A DNA stretch of 64,000 nucleotides from Pseudomonadota bacterium (lineage in GTDB: Bacteria; Pseudomonadota; Gammaproteobacteria; Steroidobacterales; Steroidobacteraceae), in contig JAEWAF010000097.1 in NCBI GenBank assembly GCA_023391815.1, positions 62,001 to 126,000 of the forward strand, in the 5' to 3' direction. Shown in pieces: positions 56,012-64,000 of the stretch (position 1 is its first letter; every line of letters begins with the position of its first letter). The notes beneath the pieces were generated by a model. That model did not search any database. It was given only the letters and a program-made list of their open reading frames with translations, and was not told where the DNA came from. The position numbers and the translations under genes are program-made.

Positions 56012-56956
56012 CTAAGCGCGACTCTCACTCCAGCGCTCGAAGACCAACTCTGCAGCGGCCAGGTCTTCGAGCGCGGCTCCGACCGACTTGAACAACGTGA
56101 TGGCGTTGCGGTCCGCTCCGCGACCCTTGTGTTTCTCCCGGCACAACGACGCTAGATCCGCCGCGATTGCGTCGGCGCGAAAGTGTCCACTCGCGATGGC
56201 TTGAAGCAAATCGCCGGCTTCATTCATCGCTCCCTCATAGGTGTCCACGAACACTTGCGAGCGCGCGAAAGCGACTCCGTCCGCCTCGCACATTTCGGGA
56301 CGGAACGCGCCGATCAGATCCACGTGGGTGCCCGGGCGCAGAGCTTCTCCCTTGATCAAAGGCGACGTGGCCAGAGTCGCCGCGGACACGATATCGACAT
56401 TCGCGAGCGCCGCCGAGATGTCACTGACTGCCTCGGCCTGGAAGTCTGCCGCTCGCGCATGTGCCGCGGCGGCCTTAGCGTTCTCAGGATCGCGGCCCCA
56501 GATGAAGATGTTCTCGATGGGAAACTGGCTGGCATACGCCTCGATCAATGCCGGAATCATCGCGCCCGTCCCGAGCAATAACAGTCGTCCTGAATCCGGC
56601 CGGGCGAGATACGTCGCCGCGAGCACGGAGGCGGCGGCAGTTCGTCGACGGGTCAATGTCGGTCCGTCGAGAATCGCAAGCGGATGGGCGGTCGCTCGAT
56701 CCATCAACACATAGCTCGACCGCACCGAGGGTCGCGCCACGCGATCCACGTTGACGATCTTCACACCCAACTTTGCGCCCTCACTCCAAGACGGCATGAC
56801 GAGTAGCGAGGACGTCTTGCTCATGTCTTTCGCGTATCTCGGCGGTGACTGGTAGCCGCCGTTGGCGAATGCGGCCCGCAGCGCGGCGATGAGCGCCGGC
56901 ATGGGCGTGAGGTGCTCGACGGTCGCCGCGTCGATCAAGGGAATGCTGTCGGTCAT
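56012..56956 (-). CDS. Ornithine cyclodeaminase/mu-crystallin family protein
   Basis: 314 residues from ATG 56956. YAKDMSKTSSLLVMPSW, the substrate Lys in LGVKIVNV, the Arg-Thr segment LTRRRTAAASVLAATYLA, and the Rossmann loop LLLLGTGAMIPALIEAYASQFP are all family signatures. Members include ornithine cyclodeaminase, alanine dehydrogenase and pyrroline-2-carboxylate reductases; which one is not clear. No adjacent catabolic genes. Confidence 0.87.
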   Translation of the reverse strand: MTDSIPLIDAATVEHLTPMPALIAALRAAFANGGYQSPPRYAKDMSKTSSLLVMPSWSEGAKLGVKIVNVDRVARPSVRSSYVLMDRATAHPLAILDGPTLTRRRTAAASVLAATYLARPDSGRLLLLGTGAMIPALIEAYASQFPIENIFIWGRDPENAKAAAAHARAADFQAEAVSDISAALANVDIVSAATLATSPLIKGEALRPGTHVDLIGAFRPEMCEADGVAFARSQVFVDTYEGAMNEAGDLLQAIASGHFRADAIAADLASLCREKHKGRGADRNAITLFKSVGAALEDLAAAELVFERWSESRA

Positions 56957-57141
56957 GTGTATCCTGGGCGAAAGGGCGCCGGCCTTCGACATCTTACCGG
57001 GCGGCGGATCGGAGCCGCGTCTGCTACCTCGACCGTCCGGCCGACCAGTTGAGCCCCTGGTGCGACAGGTCGCAACCGCCGCGATTGAAGCCCGCGGCGG
57101 CCCGATGCCATGCTTGGCGTTTAATCAGCAGGAGCATCGTC

Positions 57142-57528
57142 GTGATCGATCATCTTGGCATTACCGTCCCGGATTTCGCGGCGTCCAAGGAGTTCTATCT
57201 CAAGGCGCTGGCACCGCTCGGCATCGGCGTGCTCATGAATGTGCCCAAGGAGTTGACCGGCGGGCCGAGCGATTTCACCGGGTTCGGTTCCGATGGCAAA
57301 CCGGACTTCTGGATCAGTCAGGGCGCAGCGCCTGAAGGCATGCACCTGTGCTTCACGGCGAAGACGCGCGCCGAGGTCGACGCGTTCTACAAAGCGGCGC
57401 TGGCTGCCGGCGCTCGTGACAATGGCCCTCCGGGCATTCGTGAGCATTATCATCCGAACTATTACGGCGCCTTCGTGATCGACCTCAACGGGGTGAATCT
57501 CGAAGCGGTCTGCCACACACCGGCCTGA
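57142..57528 (+). CDS. VOC (glyoxalase/bleomycin-resistance) family protein
   Basis: 128 residues from GTG 57142 with AGGAG seven bases upstream. VIDHLGITVPDFAASKEFY is the first beta-alpha-beta unit with the metal-site His; the end NYYGAFVIDLNGVNLEAVCH gives the family's C-terminal Glu and GxxxDPxGN-like turn (here IDLNGVN). Probable metal-dependent lyase or dioxygenase of unknown substrate. The methyltransferase-like gene follows 27 bases on. Confidence 0.87.
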   Translation: MIDHLGITVPDFAASKEFYLKALAPLGIGVLMNVPKELTGGPSDFTGFGSDGKPDFWISQGAAPEGMHLCFTAKTRAEVDAFYKAALAAGARDNGPPGIREHYHPNYYGAFVIDLNGVNLEAVCHTPA

Positions 57529-57555
57529 GAACAACGTCAACGCAGGAGAGAACAA

Positions 57556-58461
57556 ATGAAAAAATCATTGATGCAGGTATCGGCGCTCGCTTTGCTTACC
57601 GCGCTGTCAGCTTGCTCGAAGCAGGAACCGACGACGCAGTCGCCGCCGGTCGCGGAAGCGACTCAGCCGGCGACTGCCGATCCATTGGTGGCGAGCATCA
57701 ACGGCGAGTGGCGCAGTGCCGAGGACAAGTCGCGCGACGTCTATCGCCATCCGAAGGAAGCATTGGAATTCTGGGGGCTGGCGCCGGGAATGACCGTGCT
57801 CGAAGTGCAGCCGGGTGCGGGTTGGTGGAGCGACATCCTGGCGCCGTACGCGCATGCGACCGGCGGCAAGTACTACGCGACGGCCGCGGATCTCAATAAC
57901 CCGGAGTTGTCCGAAGCGGCTCGCCAGGCTCGCAAGGATTTCGAAGCACGCTTCGCCGCCAAGCCCGACGTCTATGGCTCGGTGCAGTTCGTGAACTTCG
58001 GCGCCAAGTCCGCGCCGCTGCCGGAGAACACGTTCGATTTCGCGCTCTCGGCGCGCTCGTTCCATGGCTGGATGGGCAGTGGCGTCACGGATAAATTCCT
58101 CAAGGATCTGTATGGCGCCCTCAAGCCTGGCGGCATTCTCGCGATCGAGCAGCATCGCGCGAATCCGGGCGAACAGGATCCGAAGGCCGAAAGCGGCTAC
58201 GTGACCGAAGCGTACGTGATCGAGCAGGCCCAGAAGGCCGGCTTCGAGCTGGTGGAGAAGTCGGAGATCAACGCCAACGCGAAGGACACCAAGGATCATC
58301 CGTTCGGCGTGTGGACGTTGCCGCCGACCAAGCGAACGCGCCCGTACAGCGAAGGCCCGGACGCGCACGATCCGAATTTCGATCGTACCAAGTACGATGC
58401 GATCGGCGAGTCCGATCGGATGACGCTGAAGTTCCGCAAGCCGGCGGCGGCGAGCGCCTGA
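57556..58461 (+). CDS. Lipoprotein methyltransferase homologue
   Basis: 301 residues with GGAGAG before the ATG. Lipobox LSAC (Cys20) and a Thr/Pro/Gln linker, so the protein appears exported and lipid-anchored. The body has the class I methyltransferase layout: VLEVQPGAGWWSDILAPY as the SAM loop (with Gln-Pro in place of the more usual D-x-G), FDFALSARSFHGWM as motif IV and LYGALKPGGILAIEQH as motif V. Such COG4798-type proteins are widespread; SAM is not expected outside the cytoplasm, so a different ligand or reaction is likely. Confidence 0.82.
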   Translation: MKKSLMQVSALALLTALSACSKQEPTTQSPPVAEATQPATADPLVASINGEWRSAEDKSRDVYRHPKEALEFWGLAPGMTVLEVQPGAGWWSDILAPYAHATGGKYYATAADLNNPELSEAARQARKDFEARFAAKPDVYGSVQFVNFGAKSAPLPENTFDFALSARSFHGWMGSGVTDKFLKDLYGALKPGGILAIEQHRANPGEQDPKAESGYVTEAYVIEQAQKAGFELVEKSEINANAKDTKDHPFGVWTLPPTKRTRPYSEGPDAHDPNFDRTKYDAIGESDRMTLKFRKPAAASA

Positions 58462-58484
58462 CGTAATTCTCCGATCACTCAGGG

Positions 58485-58512
58485 CGGCTGGTGCCCACTG
58501 GGCACCGAGCCG
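58485..58512. terminator. GC-rich hairpin after the methyltransferase homologue
   Basis: CGGCT-GGTGCCCA, C, TGGGCACC-G-AGCCG: 13 pairs with a one-base bulge and a very tight loop. No T-run follows. A second hairpin, GCCGGTT/AACCGGC, lies at 58525-58546. They sit between the methyltransferase homologue and the hydrolase gene. Confidence 0.45.
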
Positions 58513-58588
58513 CTCCGAGAACGCGCCGGTTCGCGAGAAAACCGGCCGATAAGATGACCCGCTAGAACACATTCAACAGGGGTCATCG

Positions 58589-61500
58589 ATGAGTGGACGA
58601 AGCAACGCTCGGCCGGCGCTCGTAATCTGGGGAGCGCTTGGCGCGGTGCTTGCGGCTCATACCAGCAGCGCCGCGGATGAGCAGCCCGCCTATCGCGACA
58701 TCGACTTCACCGCGTCCGAAGGTACGTGGATGAGTCTCGACGTGAGCCCGGACGGGAAGACCATCGCGTTCGATCTGCTCAACGACATTTATGTGATGCC
58801 CGCCGAAGGCGGGGTGGCCAAGCCCATTCACTCCGGCCCCGCCGTCCAGCGCAGCCCGCAATTCAGCCCCGATGGCAAGTCGCTGGTGTATCTGAGCGAC
58901 GAGACCGGCGCCGACAATATCTGGATCTCGGCGCTCGACGGCTCGGGCGCGCGCCAGATCAGCAAGGAAAACCTGGCGATGATCACCGGACCGGCGTGGT
59001 CGCACGACGGTCGCTCCATCGTGGCCATCAAGACCAACGCCAGCACGCACGAAATGAAGAGGTCGGAGGTTCGGCGCTTCTTTCTCGATGGCGCGGCGGA
59101 GCAGGTCGTGGTGTCGCCGCCCGAAAGCGGCAAGGATGTGCAGGAGCCGCGGCTCGCATCCGACGGTCGTTATCTCTATTACACCGAGCGCAAAGGCGGC
59201 GAGCACTACGTTTATTTGAACACCGGTCTCAGCAACTTTGTGATTCGCCGGCTGGACCTGCGGACGGGCGAGAGCCTCGATCTCATTGCCGGCTTCGGTA
59301 GCGCGACGACGCCGCAGGTGTCGCCCGATGCGAAGACGGTCGCATTCATTCGCCGCGTCGGTTCGAAGACCGTGTTGTTCCGTTATGACGTGGCCGCGGG
59401 CACGCAGCATCCGGTGTATCAGGAGCTCGATCGCGATCTGCAGGGCGATTACATCCCGCAGGAACACTACTATCCGGCGTTCGGATGGTTTCCAGACAAT
59501 CGTCACGTTGCCATCTGGGGCAAGGGTCGATTGCTGAAGGTGGACGTGCAGACGGGCCAGGCGACGCAGATTCCATTCCAAGCCCCCGCGCACCATCGCA
59601 TTCACAAGACGCTGCGAGCTCAGCTCGAGGCCGCGCCAAGCGAGTTCGACGTGCGGATCTTCCGGCAGCTCGCAGTTTCTCCGAGCGGTGAGCTCGTGTT
59701 CCGTGCGCTCGGAAAACTCTGGCGCCAGGACCTGGCCGGCCAGCGCGCCCCGCAACGTTTGACGAAGTCGGTGCAGGCGGAGAGCGAGCCGATGTGGTCG
59801 CCGGACGGGCGAACGCTCGCGTATGTCGAGTGGAACGATGAGACGGGCTCGACGCTCAAGCTGCGCTCCGCCAATGGCAAAGAGAAGGTGATTGCGAGCA
59901 GCCGGGGCGCGATTCGCCAGCCGCAGTTCTCGCGCGACGGCCGTCGTGTTGCCTATCGCATCATGGAGCCTGACAACTCGATGGGTGGTGCCGCGGATCG
60001 AGTGGGCATCTATCTCGTGAACGTCGACGGCAGCGGCGGGAAATTCCTCACCGAAGCCAGCGGGCTCGCGCAATTCTCACCTGACGACCAGCGCATCTAC
60101 TTCTTCGGCTCGCCGGATTTCTACGGCCGCAAGGCTGTGCTGTTGCGGAGTATCGGCGTCGATGGCAAGGACGCGCGCGATGTGGCGTATGCCGAGACGG
60201 CCGATACCGGCGACTTCGTGCTCAGCCCGGACGGGCAGTGGCTGGCGTTCAAGGAGTTCAATCAGCTGTATGTCATGCCGTACAAGGAAAGCGACAAAGC
60301 ATTCGCCGTCACCGCCGTAGGAAACAATGCCGCCCGACGCCTCACGGCGACCGACGGCTTCGAGCTGGTGTGGACCCCGGACTCATCGAAGATGATCTGG
60401 ATGCTCGGCCGGGATCTCTATGTGAGCTCGCCGACGGACAGCGGCGTCGTCGAGAGCGCCCAGCGAGCGATTGCGTTGCGTGCGACGGGAGATGTTCCCC
60501 GGGGTGCCGTTGCGTTCGTGAATGCGCGCATTCTGCCGATGACCAAGGAAGATATCATCGAGCGCGGCACGGTCATCGTCGAAGGCAATCGAATCAAGGC
60601 GGTCGGGCCGATGGGAAGCGTGGCCGTCCCACGTGGAGCGAAGGTCATCGACCTCGGTGGCAAGACGCTCATGCCCGGGATGTTCGACGCCCACGGTCAC
60701 ATCGACTGCTGTTATATGACAGGTGTCACGCCGGTGAAGCGTCCAACTCATTACGCGGCGCTGGCGTATGGAGTGACCACGAACTTCGATCCGTATTCGA
60801 ACGAGCTCACCAGCTACGAAGCGACCGAGATGACGCAGGCCGGTGAGATGGTCGGGCCGCGCTGGTTGAGCACAGGCTTCGTGATCTACGGGCGCTCCGG
60901 CAAGCCGGATCGGGTCTTCAACCAGATTCGTAATCTGGACGATGCGCGTGCCATCGTGCGACGGAAACAGGCGATCGGCGGCCACATACTGAAGAGCTAC
61001 AAGCTGACCACGCGGCAGCAGAAGCAATGGCTGCTGCAGGCAGCGGCGGAAGGCGGGCTGATGGTCGATGCGGAAGGCGCCGGCCATTTCTACGACAACG
61101 TCAGCATGATTCTCGACGGCACCACCAACCTCGAGCACAACCTGCCGGTCGCGACCTACTACGACGATCTGTTGCAACTGTTCAAGAGCGCGAACATGTC
61201 GAACACGCCGACCCTGATCGTCACGTTCGGCGAGCTGTTCGGCGAGAACTATATTTATCAGCATCAGGAGCCTTGGAAGGAAAGCAAGGTCCGCACCTAT
61301 ATTCCGGGCGTGAACAACGCTTACAACCCGATCACCGGCGCGGGCGAGGCGCCGCTGTATGTGCGTGGCATGCAGTCGATCCATTACGCCGACGAGCTTT
61401 ATGACATCGGCTTCCGTTCGGTGGGGCGCTCGGTCAAACGTCTCGACGATGCGGGCGTGACCATCAATGTCGGCTCGCACGGCCAGGCGTCCGGCATCGC

Positions 61501-61843
61501 CATCCATTGGGAGATGCAGTTGCTCGCCGAAGGCGGCATGTCGCCGATGCGAATCCTGCGCGCCGCGACCATCAACGGCGCTCACACGTACGGCCTGGAT
61601 CATCAGCTCGGTTCGATCGAGCCCGGCAAGCTCGCCGATCTGATCGTGCTCGATCGCGATCCGCTCCTCGACATTCGCAATACCAACAGCGTGCGCTACA
61701 CGATGGTCAATGGTCGGCTGTACGACTCCGAGAGCATGAACGAGATCGGCAATTACAATCGGCCGCGTAGCAAGTTCTACTGGGAGCTCGGCGATGGTCA
61801 CGGCGTCGATTGGAGTCCGGCGTGGACCGGGCACAGTCACTGA
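58589..61843 (+). CDS. Exported TolB-like propeller / amidohydrolase fusion
   Basis: 1084 residues with AGGGGTCATCG before the ATG and a signal peptide (WGALGAVLAAHTSSA). Residues about 35-620 have repeated WD40/PD40 blades of TolB type (SPDGKTIAFDLLNDIY, FSPDGKSLVYLSD, LSPDGQWLAFKEF). From about 640 an amidohydrolase domain: PMTKEDIIERGTVIVEG, LMPGMFDAHGHID (His702, His704), later LEHNLPV and NVGSHGQASG, then a final Asp-type GKLADLIVLDRDPL. Probably a periplasmic hydrolase of imidazolonepropionase/prolidase-like type acting on peptides or cyclic amides. Confidence 0.9.
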   Translation: MSGRSNARPALVIWGALGAVLAAHTSSAADEQPAYRDIDFTASEGTWMSLDVSPDGKTIAFDLLNDIYVMPAEGGVAKPIHSGPAVQRSPQFSPDGKSLVYLSDETGADNIWISALDGSGARQISKENLAMITGPAWSHDGRSIVAIKTNASTHEMKRSEVRRFFLDGAAEQVVVSPPESGKDVQEPRLASDGRYLYYTERKGGEHYVYLNTGLSNFVIRRLDLRTGESLDLIAGFGSATTPQVSPDAKTVAFIRRVGSKTVLFRYDVAAGTQHPVYQELDRDLQGDYIPQEHYYPAFGWFPDNRHVAIWGKGRLLKVDVQTGQATQIPFQAPAHHRIHKTLRAQLEAAPSEFDVRIFRQLAVSPSGELVFRALGKLWRQDLAGQRAPQRLTKSVQAESEPMWSPDGRTLAYVEWNDETGSTLKLRSANGKEKVIASSRGAIRQPQFSRDGRRVAYRIMEPDNSMGGAADRVGIYLVNVDGSGGKFLTEASGLAQFSPDDQRIYFFGSPDFYGRKAVLLRSIGVDGKDARDVAYAETADTGDFVLSPDGQWLAFKEFNQLYVMPYKESDKAFAVTAVGNNAARRLTATDGFELVWTPDSSKMIWMLGRDLYVSSPTDSGVVESAQRAIALRATGDVPRGAVAFVNARILPMTKEDIIERGTVIVEGNRIKAVGPMGSVAVPRGAKVIDLGGKTLMPGMFDAHGHIDCCYMTGVTPVKRPTHYAALAYGVTTNFDPYSNELTSYEATEMTQAGEMVGPRWLSTGFVIYGRSGKPDRVFNQIRNLDDARAIVRRKQAIGGHILKSYKLTTRQQKQWLLQAAAEGGLMVDAEGAGHFYDNVSMILDGTTNLEHNLPVATYYDDLLQLFKSANMSNTPTLIVTFGELFGENYIYQHQEPWKESKVRTYIPGVNNAYNPITGAGEAPLYVRGMQSIHYADELYDIGFRSVGRSVKRLDDAGVTINVGSHGQASGIAIHWEMQLLAEGGMSPMRILRAATINGAHTYGLDHQLGSIEPGKLADLIVLDRDPLLDIRNTNSVRYTMVNGRLYDSESMNEIGNYNRPRSKFYWELGDGHGVDWSPAWTGHSH

Positions 61844-62074
61844 CCTCAATCGTGGATAGTTCGCACGGCGCGCGGTGATCTCGCTACAGATATAACCTAC
61901 GCCGGCCTCGGTTATTTCTTGCGTGCCGTGCGCATCTCCGCATGCAACTCCACGCGGCGCCACGCGTTTAACTCTGCGATGTCGGGCGCAGCATCGATGA
62001 GGGTAATTTCCCCTCCGTGAGTCGCACGGAGGGCCTCATAGAGAAGTCAACGCGCCACTCGAGGAGACTTTCAA

Positions 62075-62362
62075 ATGGCGAACGAGCGTAACAATCCTGA
62101 GGAAAGGAATCGCAATCAGCAGGCCGGCAGCGATGCCAATCGCAATCAGCAGCAACAGACGTCACAAGGTGGCAGGCAGCAGGGTCAGAGCCAGGTACGT
62201 CAGGATCAGCAGGGCGGCGGGTCGCGATCGGGACAGCAGAGTCAGGAGAGCGGACAGCGCAATCAACCCGGCCAATCGTCGGGCCAGATGCGCTCACCGC
62301 AGCAAGGCGGCAATCGCACCGAGCAGCAGGACCAGGGCCAGAACAAGGATCGTAACCGCTGA
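62075..62362 (+). CDS. Gln/Asn/Arg-rich disordered protein
   Basis: 95 residues, GAGGAG before the ATG. Nearly all Gln, Asn, Arg, Gly, Ser and Asp (NQQAGSDANRNQQQQTSQGG, GQSSGQMRSPQQGGN), with no hydrophobic core, so it must be intrinsically disordered. No family recognised, though similar low-complexity proteins are linked to desiccation or stress. A good terminator follows, and codon use matches coding DNA, so I take it as real. Confidence 0.7.
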   Translation: MANERNNPEERNRNQQAGSDANRNQQQQTSQGGRQQGQSQVRQDQQGGGSRSGQQSQESGQRNQPGQSSGQMRSPQQGGNRTEQQDQGQNKDRNR

Positions 62363-62380
62363 AGTAGCAGTGTAGCTTCG

Positions 62381-62410
62381 AAGCCAGCCGACCCCGGTCG
62401 GCTGGCTTTT
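62381..62410 (+). terminator. Rho-independent terminator
   Basis: AAGCCAGCCGACC, a two-base CC centre, and GGTCGGCTGGCTT followed by TTTT. The 13-base stem sits 19 bases after the disordered-protein gene and just before the convergent Dabb gene. Confidence 0.85.
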
Positions 62411-62429
62411 CATTTGGCGATGAGTTGAA

Positions 62430-62708
62430 TCAAACCTCGTAGTCCAGCACCCAGCGGTCCGAGACCAGGCTGCCGACTACTTGCTTCACCGGCACGTGCA
62501 CCGGATGGTCGGCATAGGCGTTCAGCGCCGCCCGGTCCGTGAACTCGCTGTACAGACCGAGATCGACCGGCGAACCTTCCGCGAAGTTCAGACCCACCTC
62601 CAGGCTCACGAGCCCCGGAATCTTGCCGCGCATGCTCTCCAGCTCCTGCTTGACTCGCGCCGCGCCCGCCTTGTTCTTGAGCCGCCACAGGACGATGTGC
62701 TTGACCAT
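62430..62708 (-). CDS. Dabb (stress-responsive A/B barrel) family protein
   Basis: 92 residues from ATG 62708. VKHIVLWRLKNKAGAARVKQ, LVSLEVGLNFAEGSPVDLGL and ALNAYADHPVHVPVKQVVG give the His in KHIVLW and the HPxH-like motif of the ferredoxin-like dimeric alpha-beta barrel family. Members include heme-degrading and polyketide enzymes; most are uncharacterised. The MFS transporter gene ends 11 bases upstream, so the two are an operon. Confidence 0.88.
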   Translation of the reverse strand: MVKHIVLWRLKNKAGAARVKQELESMRGKIPGLVSLEVGLNFAEGSPVDLGLYSEFTDRAALNAYADHPVHVPVKQVVGSLVSDRWVLDYEV

Positions 62709-62719
62709 TGTTCGCTCCA

Positions 62720-63904
62720 CTATTGGGACCGCGATAGTACCGCGTCGGCGAGTTGCACGCGGCGGAGTGCCAGGAACGCCACGAGCAGGATCGACCAACC
62801 CACGGTCAGCACGATGGGGATGAGCTCCAATCCCCAGCGCTGAGCGATCAACCCGCAGAGCGCGGGCAATGCAGCCAACCCCACAGCGCCCATCGATACC
62901 TGGAAGCCGACGGTGTTCGCCGTGTGTCGCGGGCCGACGCGCGCGGGGGTGGTTGCAATCAGGGAAGGGAAGATCGGGCCGGCGGCAAATCCCATCAATG
63001 CGATGGCGAATGTGTCCACCATGGGATGCAGGTCGAGCACCAACGTCACCACGCCGGCGAGCGCGGCGATCATACAGAGCTTCACTATCGATTCCGGGTT
63101 GACGTTCGATGGCAGGAACGCGTAACCGAGCCGACTTGCGAACAGCCCGCCCCAATACAGCGTTACCGCCGTGCCCGCCGAGGCGGTGGAAATGCCGCGA
63201 GCTTCATATAACAACGAGAACACCCACGCACCCGCCGCCGCTTCGCAGCCGGTGTAGATCAAGAACACCAGCAACGACAGCTGAATCTTGCCGAGCTGCA
63301 ATGTTTCCAACACGCGCGCCGGCCGGTGATGTTCTTCATGAGTGGCGAGGGGAGGCGGCCACTCGCGTCGAGACAGAATGAATGCGATCGCGAGAACGAT
63401 CTCGACACCGACGATGATCCGATAGCCGAGTTGCCAGGGGCGCCCGGCCGTCAGCACGGCTGTCATCAACGCAGGTCCCGCGGCCGCGCCGACGCCATAG
63501 AACGCGTGCAGGACATTGACCAGCCGCGCCGAATAGCGAGTCGCGGCGTGAGTGTTGATCGCGGCGTCGATGGCGCCGGCGCCGAAGCCCGTCAGCAATC
63601 CGAGCGACACGAGAACGATCCACGAGGGCGCGATGGTATAGCCGAACAGGGCGATGGCGGTCAGTGCGCACGAGAGCGCGAGCAGTTCGCCTATGCCCAG
63701 CCGTCTCAGGATGACGCCAGTGGCGGTGCTCGCCATCACGGAGCCCGCGGTTACCATGATGAACAGCGGACCGAGCGCGTCTTGATGTAATCCAAAGTAA
63801 GTACGCAGCGCCGGCCACGCGACACCGATCACGGCATCCGGCAGGCCGAGCGCGATGAATCCAACGAAGCTCAGGACGAGCAGTAACTTGTTCGGGCGTG
63901 ACAT
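62720..63904 (-). CDS. MFS transporter
   Basis: 394 residues with 12 membrane helices. FIALGLPDAVIGVAWPALRT and FGAGAIDAAINTHAA with FYGVGAAAGPAL are features of the FucP/FsR-like MFS subgroup that includes putative sugar or drug exporters. A central loop RREWPPPLATHEEHHR separates the two halves. No adjacent enzyme suggests a substrate other than the Dabb protein. The AraC gene follows the start (12 bases) on the same strand upstream. Confidence 0.88.
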   Translation of the reverse strand: MSRPNKLLLVLSFVGFIALGLPDAVIGVAWPALRTYFGLHQDALGPLFIMVTAGSVMASTATGVILRRLGIGELLALSCALTAIALFGYTIAPSWIVLVSLGLLTGFGAGAIDAAINTHAATRYSARLVNVLHAFYGVGAAAGPALMTAVLTAGRPWQLGYRIIVGVEIVLAIAFILSRREWPPPLATHEEHHRPARVLETLQLGKIQLSLLVFLIYTGCEAAAGAWVFSLLYEARGISTASAGTAVTLYWGGLFASRLGYAFLPSNVNPESIVKLCMIAALAGVVTLVLDLHPMVDTFAIALMGFAAGPIFPSLIATTPARVGPRHTANTVGFQVSMGAVGLAALPALCGLIAQRWGLELIPIVLTVGWSILLVAFLALRRVQLADAVLSRSQ

Positions 63905-63915
63905 GAAGCGGCGGG

Positions 63916-64000
63916 TCAGCGGCTCGCAAACTGGCGACGATACATGGCCGGGCTGGTGCCCGCCACTCGACGGAAGTGGCGCCGAAATGTTTCTTGCGAT
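63916..64000 (-). CDS. AraC-family regulator, 3' end only
   Basis: The last 27 codons before the right edge, on the minus strand, end in TGA at 63916-63918. They read ETFRRHFRRVAGTSPAMYRRQF, the second HTH end of AraC-type regulators. The rest lies outside the window. It precedes the MFS-Dabb genes and may control them. Confidence 0.85.
   Translation of the reverse strand, partial: SQETFRRHFRRVAGTSPAMYRRQFASR

Noticed and set aside
60383..61963. 526-codon frame opposite the amidohydrolase domain
   Set aside because: Antisense shadow without ribosome site or recognisable domains.
1..64000. CRISPR arrays, rRNA genes and insertion sequences
   Set aside because: I looked for regularly spaced repeats, rRNA-like segments and transposase genes with terminal repeats and found none; the only mobile DNA I can support is the tRNA-Thr element.

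Overview
The window is a GC-rich bacterial chromosome segment, densely packed, with most genes in translationally coupled operons (ATGA or GTGA stop/start overlaps). Outer-membrane lipoproteins, a three-part RND efflux pump, cytochrome c proteins and a heme-copper oxidase point to a Gram-negative aerobe. The gene content suits a soil-type gammaproteobacterium (Steroidobacter or xanthomonad-like), but I infer this from general character only; no rRNA or other phylogenetic marker is present.

Layout. 1-2.5 kb: the 3' part of an APC amino-acid permease and a short sigma-54 activator without a sensor domain. 2.5-19.1 kb: a large divergent carbohydrate locus. The left arm (minus) runs inositol-3-phosphate synthase, histidine phosphatase, CgeB-like glycosyltransferase, sugar nucleotidyltransferase, an unusual glycoside-hydrolase-like protein, phosphopentomutase and a GT9-like protein. 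The right arm (plus) runs two NAD-dependent sugar epimerases, a medium-chain dehydrogenase, a Gfo/Idh/MocA oxidoreductase, a GT4-like and three CgeB-like glycosyltransferases, and a methyltransferase. A near-perfect sigma-54 promoter precedes the right arm. I regard this locus as the best candidate for an undescribed pathway, probably making a glycosylated, methylated, inositol-linked metabolite.

19-25 kb: a Crp-like regulator, receiver protein and HWE-type kinase in one operon, then a PEBP / di-heme cytochrome / DUF4142 operon and a DUF2934 protein. 24.9-32.2 kb: a minus-strand operon that joins a PQQ alcohol dehydrogenase, a cytochrome c and a complete alternative aa3-like oxidase (subunits II, I, a III-like protein and CtaG), which reads as a dedicated electron path from alcohol to oxygen. 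32-36 kb: small stress-type genes (DUF1264, a Lys/Arg-rich protein, DUF4142, SRPBCC) and a type I methionine aminopeptidase. Several of these carry a GGAAC-N16/17-CNTT-like promoter motif resembling ECF sigma sites.

37-41 kb: a large exported subtilase/sedolisin-like protease with a PPC domain, a quorum-quenching-type metallo-hydrolase and a toxin-antitoxin pair. 41.65-45.96 kb: a 4.3-kb integrative element in the 3' end of tRNA-Thr(TGT), with a P4-type integrase, an AlpA-like regulator, an HTH protein, four small nested genes, imperfect att repeats and paired 12-bp-spaced ATACCCC sites at both ends. 46-52.5 kb: an RND efflux operon and its divergent TetR regulator. 52.5-64 kb: a tandem-repeat exported protein, a LysR regulator, an FucP-like sugar transporter, an ornithine cyclodeaminase homologue, a VOC protein, a lipoprotein methyltransferase homologue, a propeller-amidohydrolase fusion, a disordered Gln-rich protein, a Dabb protein with an MFS transporter, and the 3' end of an AraC regulator.
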